In this document: one piece after another, positions 62,248 through 64,000 of the stretch
Layout of the letters: the number at the start of each line of letters is the position of its first letter
Position numbering within the stretch: the stretch's first letter is position 1
Source of the DNA: Marinomonas sp. CT5
Lineage (GTDB): Bacteria > Pseudomonadota > Gammaproteobacteria > Pseudomonadales > Marinomonadaceae
DNA length: 64,000 nt
NCBI RefSeq assembly: GCF_018336975.1
Contig: NZ_CP025572.1
Location: 338,528-402,527, forward strand
Reading direction: 5' to 3'
Notes under the pieces: model-generated
What the model was told of the DNA's origin: nothing
The model's input: the letters and a program-made list of their open reading frames with translations, nothing else
Database searches by the model: none
Made by a program: the position numbers and the translations under genes

Positions 62248-63684
62248 ATGAAACAAACGTTTGATCAAAGCCCTAGATTGGCAAACGCCGATCTTCTCCC
62301 TGAGAAAGAGCAGAAATGGGGATGGTACAGTATCTTTGCTTTTTGGATGTCTGATGTTCATAGCGTAGGTGGCTATGTGTTTGCGGCCAGTTTATTTGCG
62401 CTTGGACTAAATGGGATTCAAGTATTTATTAGCTTGTTGTTAGGTATCTCTATTGTGTTGCTGTTCGCTAACTTGATGGGGAAACCAGGGCAGAAGGCGG
62501 GCGTGCCTTTTCCCGTGGTAGCGCGTATGTCTTTTGGTGTCTTTGGCGCGAACATTCCTGCGATTATTCGAGGCTTGATTGCCGTTGTCTGGTATGGCAT
62601 TCAAACTTTCCTAGCCTCAAGCTCATTCATTATTTTGCTGCTTTATTTCTTTCCAGGTATGGCGTCTCTTGCAGATGAATCTTTTATTGGTCTTTCTTAT
62701 CTTGGTTGGATTGGCTTTATTGCGATGTGGATAGTGCAGGGAATTGTCTTCATGTTTGGTATGGACATGATTCGTAAGGTAATCGATTGGTCTGGTCCTG
62801 CTATCTATATCGCGATGTTCGCATTATGTGTGTATATGGTGAATCGAGCCGGTTGGGAAAATATCAGCTTTAACCTGAGCTCACATAACCTGACAGGCAT
62901 GGATGTGATTGTGCAGATGTTTATTGCCATTGCATTAGTCGCAGGTTATTTCGCGGGTCCAACATTGAACTTCAGTGACTTTTCACGTTATTGCGGCAGT
63001 TATAAAAAATTAAAACTGGGTAATTTATTGGGCTTGCCACTTAACTTTGTCTTGTTTTCGTTGTTTAGTGTGGTGATTGTATCGGCTTCTATTCCAGTAT
63101 TTGGTTCGATGATTACCGACCCGGTAGAAACCGTGAAGCGTCTCGATTCTGGGTTCATTACGGTCCTTGGTGCGCTGACTTTTATTTTTGCTACCGTGGG
63201 GATTAATATCGTTGCGAACTTTGTGGCACCGGCGTTTGATTTTTCGAATGTGTCTCCACAGAAAATCAGCTTTAAAACGGGGGGATTTATCGCCGCCTTT
63301 GGCTCTGTATTGTTAACGCCTTGGAATTTGTTCAATAACCCAGAAGTGATTCATTACACGGTGGATGTTTTAGGTGCGATGATTGGGCCATTGTACGGCA
63401 TTATTATTGTGGATTATTTCTTCATTAAAAAAGGTCATATTGATGTGGCTGCTTTGTACACCGAATCACCACAGGGCCGTTATTGGTATGAAAATGGTGT
63501 GAACAAGAAGAGTGTGTATGCCTTGCTGATTGCCGGTGCGGTGTCTATTCTGGCAACCTTCGTCTTCAGTGCCTTGGCAAATTATGCCATCTTCATTGGC
63601 GGGATTGTGGCCGCTTTCTCTTATCGCTTCATGATGGAGCCTGAGCGCCTTGCTATTCAAGAAATGGGGCTGGCTAAGTCCTAA
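62248..63684 (+). CDS. hpxC: NCS1-family permease, probably allantoin
   Basis: 478 residues from the ATG at 62248 (AAAGGAA upstream). Twelve-helix nucleobase/hydantoin transporter with the early WGWYSIFAFWMSDVHSVGGYVFAASLFALGLNG, a helix with YGIQTFLASSSFI, and the TLNFSDFSRYCGS motif. Gene context gives allantoin as the likely substrate. Divergent from hpxSAB. Confidence 0.9.
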   Translation: MKQTFDQSPRLANADLLPEKEQKWGWYSIFAFWMSDVHSVGGYVFAASLFALGLNGIQVFISLLLGISIVLLFANLMGKPGQKAGVPFPVVARMSFGVFGANIPAIIRGLIAVVWYGIQTFLASSSFIILLLYFFPGMASLADESFIGLSYLGWIGFIAMWIVQGIVFMFGMDMIRKVIDWSGPAIYIAMFALCVYMVNRAGWENISFNLSSHNLTGMDVIVQMFIAIALVAGYFAGPTLNFSDFSRYCGSYKKLKLGNLLGLPLNFVLFSLFSVVIVSASIPVFGSMITDPVETVKRLDSGFITVLGALTFIFATVGINIVANFVAPAFDFSNVSPQKISFKTGGFIAAFGSVLLTPWNLFNNPEVIHYTVDVLGAMIGPLYGIIIVDYFFIKKGHIDVAALYTESPQGRYWYENGVNKKSVYALLIAGAVSILATFVFSALANYAIFIGGIVAAFSYRFMMEPERLAIQEMGLAKS

Positions 63685-63701
63685 ACAGATTACAAAGAGT
63701 C

Positions 63702-63733
63702 TGTGTCGTCCTAAAATAAGTTGACGATTTTTT
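63702..63733 (-). mobile_element. Possible terminal inverted repeat of an IS3-family element
   Basis: TGTGTCGTCCTAAAATAAGT starting at 63702 begins with TG and lies just beyond the transposase stop, as an IS3 end would. The other end is outside the window, so the exact border is not proven. Confidence 0.45.
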
Positions 63734-63734
63734 G

Positions 63735-64000
63735 TTAAGCCAGTATGGATTCCATACTGGCTTTTTCATGCACTTCTTCTGGTGTTTTCATATTAAGACT
63801 TAAGTGAGGTCGATACCTATTATAGATATCAATAGACTCACTAATATGCCTTTCTAATTCTTTAAAAGTTCTGCATCTTCCAATCAAAAATTCTTGCTTC
63901 AATATGCCATTCACCCTTTCTGCTAACGCATTTTGGTAGCAGTCATAGCCATCTGTCATCGACGGCTTTATTTTATTGCGTTGTAATTCTTTTTGATAAA
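63735..64000 (-). CDS. IS3-family transposase OrfB, C-terminal part (cut by window edge)
   Basis: The frame stays open past the ATG at 63959 to the window edge, reading LQRNKIKPSMTDGYDCYQNALAERVNGILKQ..., then a C-terminus ending in EVHEKASMESILA. The KPSM-x7-N-A-x-A-E-R block and the HLSL-x-MKTPEEV end are those of IS3 OrfB integrase cores; the last catalytic Glu is probably that of AERVNG. The last codons form a hairpin with the stop. Mobile DNA borders the ureide locus here. Confidence 0.88.
   Translation of the reverse strand, partial: YQKELQRNKIKPSMTDGYDCYQNALAERVNGILKQEFLIGRCRTFKELERHISESIDIYNRYRPHLSLNMKTPEEVHEKASMESILA
63737..63768 (+). terminator. Hairpin inside the transposase 3' end
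   Basis: AAGCCAGTATGGA (63737-63749) pairs perfectly with TCCATACTGGCTT (63751-63763), followed by TTT on the plus strand. It could terminate transcription that runs from hpxC into the IS. Confidence 0.7.

Overview
The window looks like a chromosomal segment of a marine gammaproteobacterium, most likely an Oceanospirillales member close to Marinomonas. This rests on the mix of gene families (Psp locus, hpx-type ureide catabolism, many ABC uptake systems and one-component regulators), the moderate GC content and recognisable gammaproteobacterial Fur, Zur and sigma-54 sites. No tRNA, rRNA, CRISPR array or prophage was found. The only mobile DNA is the end of an IS3-family element at the right edge.

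Layout. 1-3.4 kb: the 5' end of leuA, then a three-gene BtuCDF/FecCD-type ABC uptake operon preceded by a near-consensus Zur box, which suggests zinc or zincophore uptake rather than iron. 3.6-7.6 kb: phage shock locus (pspF divergent from pspABC with a -24/-12 promoter), a small membrane protein and a di-heme cytochrome c peroxidase-like protein. 7.7-17.5 kb: stress and general accessory genes, including a duplicated SnoaL-like lipoprotein, regulators, a chemoreceptor, OsmC, a GST, a GNAT-ABM fusion, a drug/metabolite exporter with a divergent Lrp regulator, the OhrR/Ohr peroxide pair with three operator-like palindromes, and PhhB. 17.5-26.2 kb: a Lys-rich HTH protein, a secreted alpha/beta hydrolase, a membrane-anchored AraC regulator, a DUF805 protein and a lipoprotein, linked by three copies of GTCCT-N12-AGGACGT. 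Then a bacteriophytochrome with GGDEF and EAL domains, a lipoprotein and two GNATs.

26.3-45.7 kb is dense nitrogen catabolism. A fused permease-ATPase amino-acid importer with a class II aldolase lies opposite a LysR gene and an operon of flavin monooxygenase, RidA, DUF1028 and M20 hydrolase. Next come a four-gene amino-acid ABC importer, an RpiR regulator and an operon of amidase, oxamate amidohydrolase-like GGT, TauE permease, ureidoglycine aminotransferase-like protein and allantoate amidohydrolase. Matching TGAAAC-N4-GTTTC(A/T) palindromes lie before the importer and before the amidase operon. A repeat-rich spacer and a cupin follow.

45.7-63.7 kb: a soluble chemoreceptor with a degenerate CZB-like tail; an operon of amine/amino-acid oxidation (APC permease, FAD oxidoreductase, RidA, ornithine-cyclodeaminase-like) with a divergent AraC; a Fur-type siderophore locus (binding protein, two permeases, ATPase, FhuF-like reductase, convergent TonB receptor with a perfect Fur palindrome); and the second half of the ureide pathway (PuuE allantoinase, allantoin racemase, GntR regulator, NCS1 permease) with paired TGTATACA operators. 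Together the two hpx-like blocks could take allantoin to allantoate, ureidoglycine, oxalurate/oxamate and oxalate. The carbamoyltransferase step is not encoded here.
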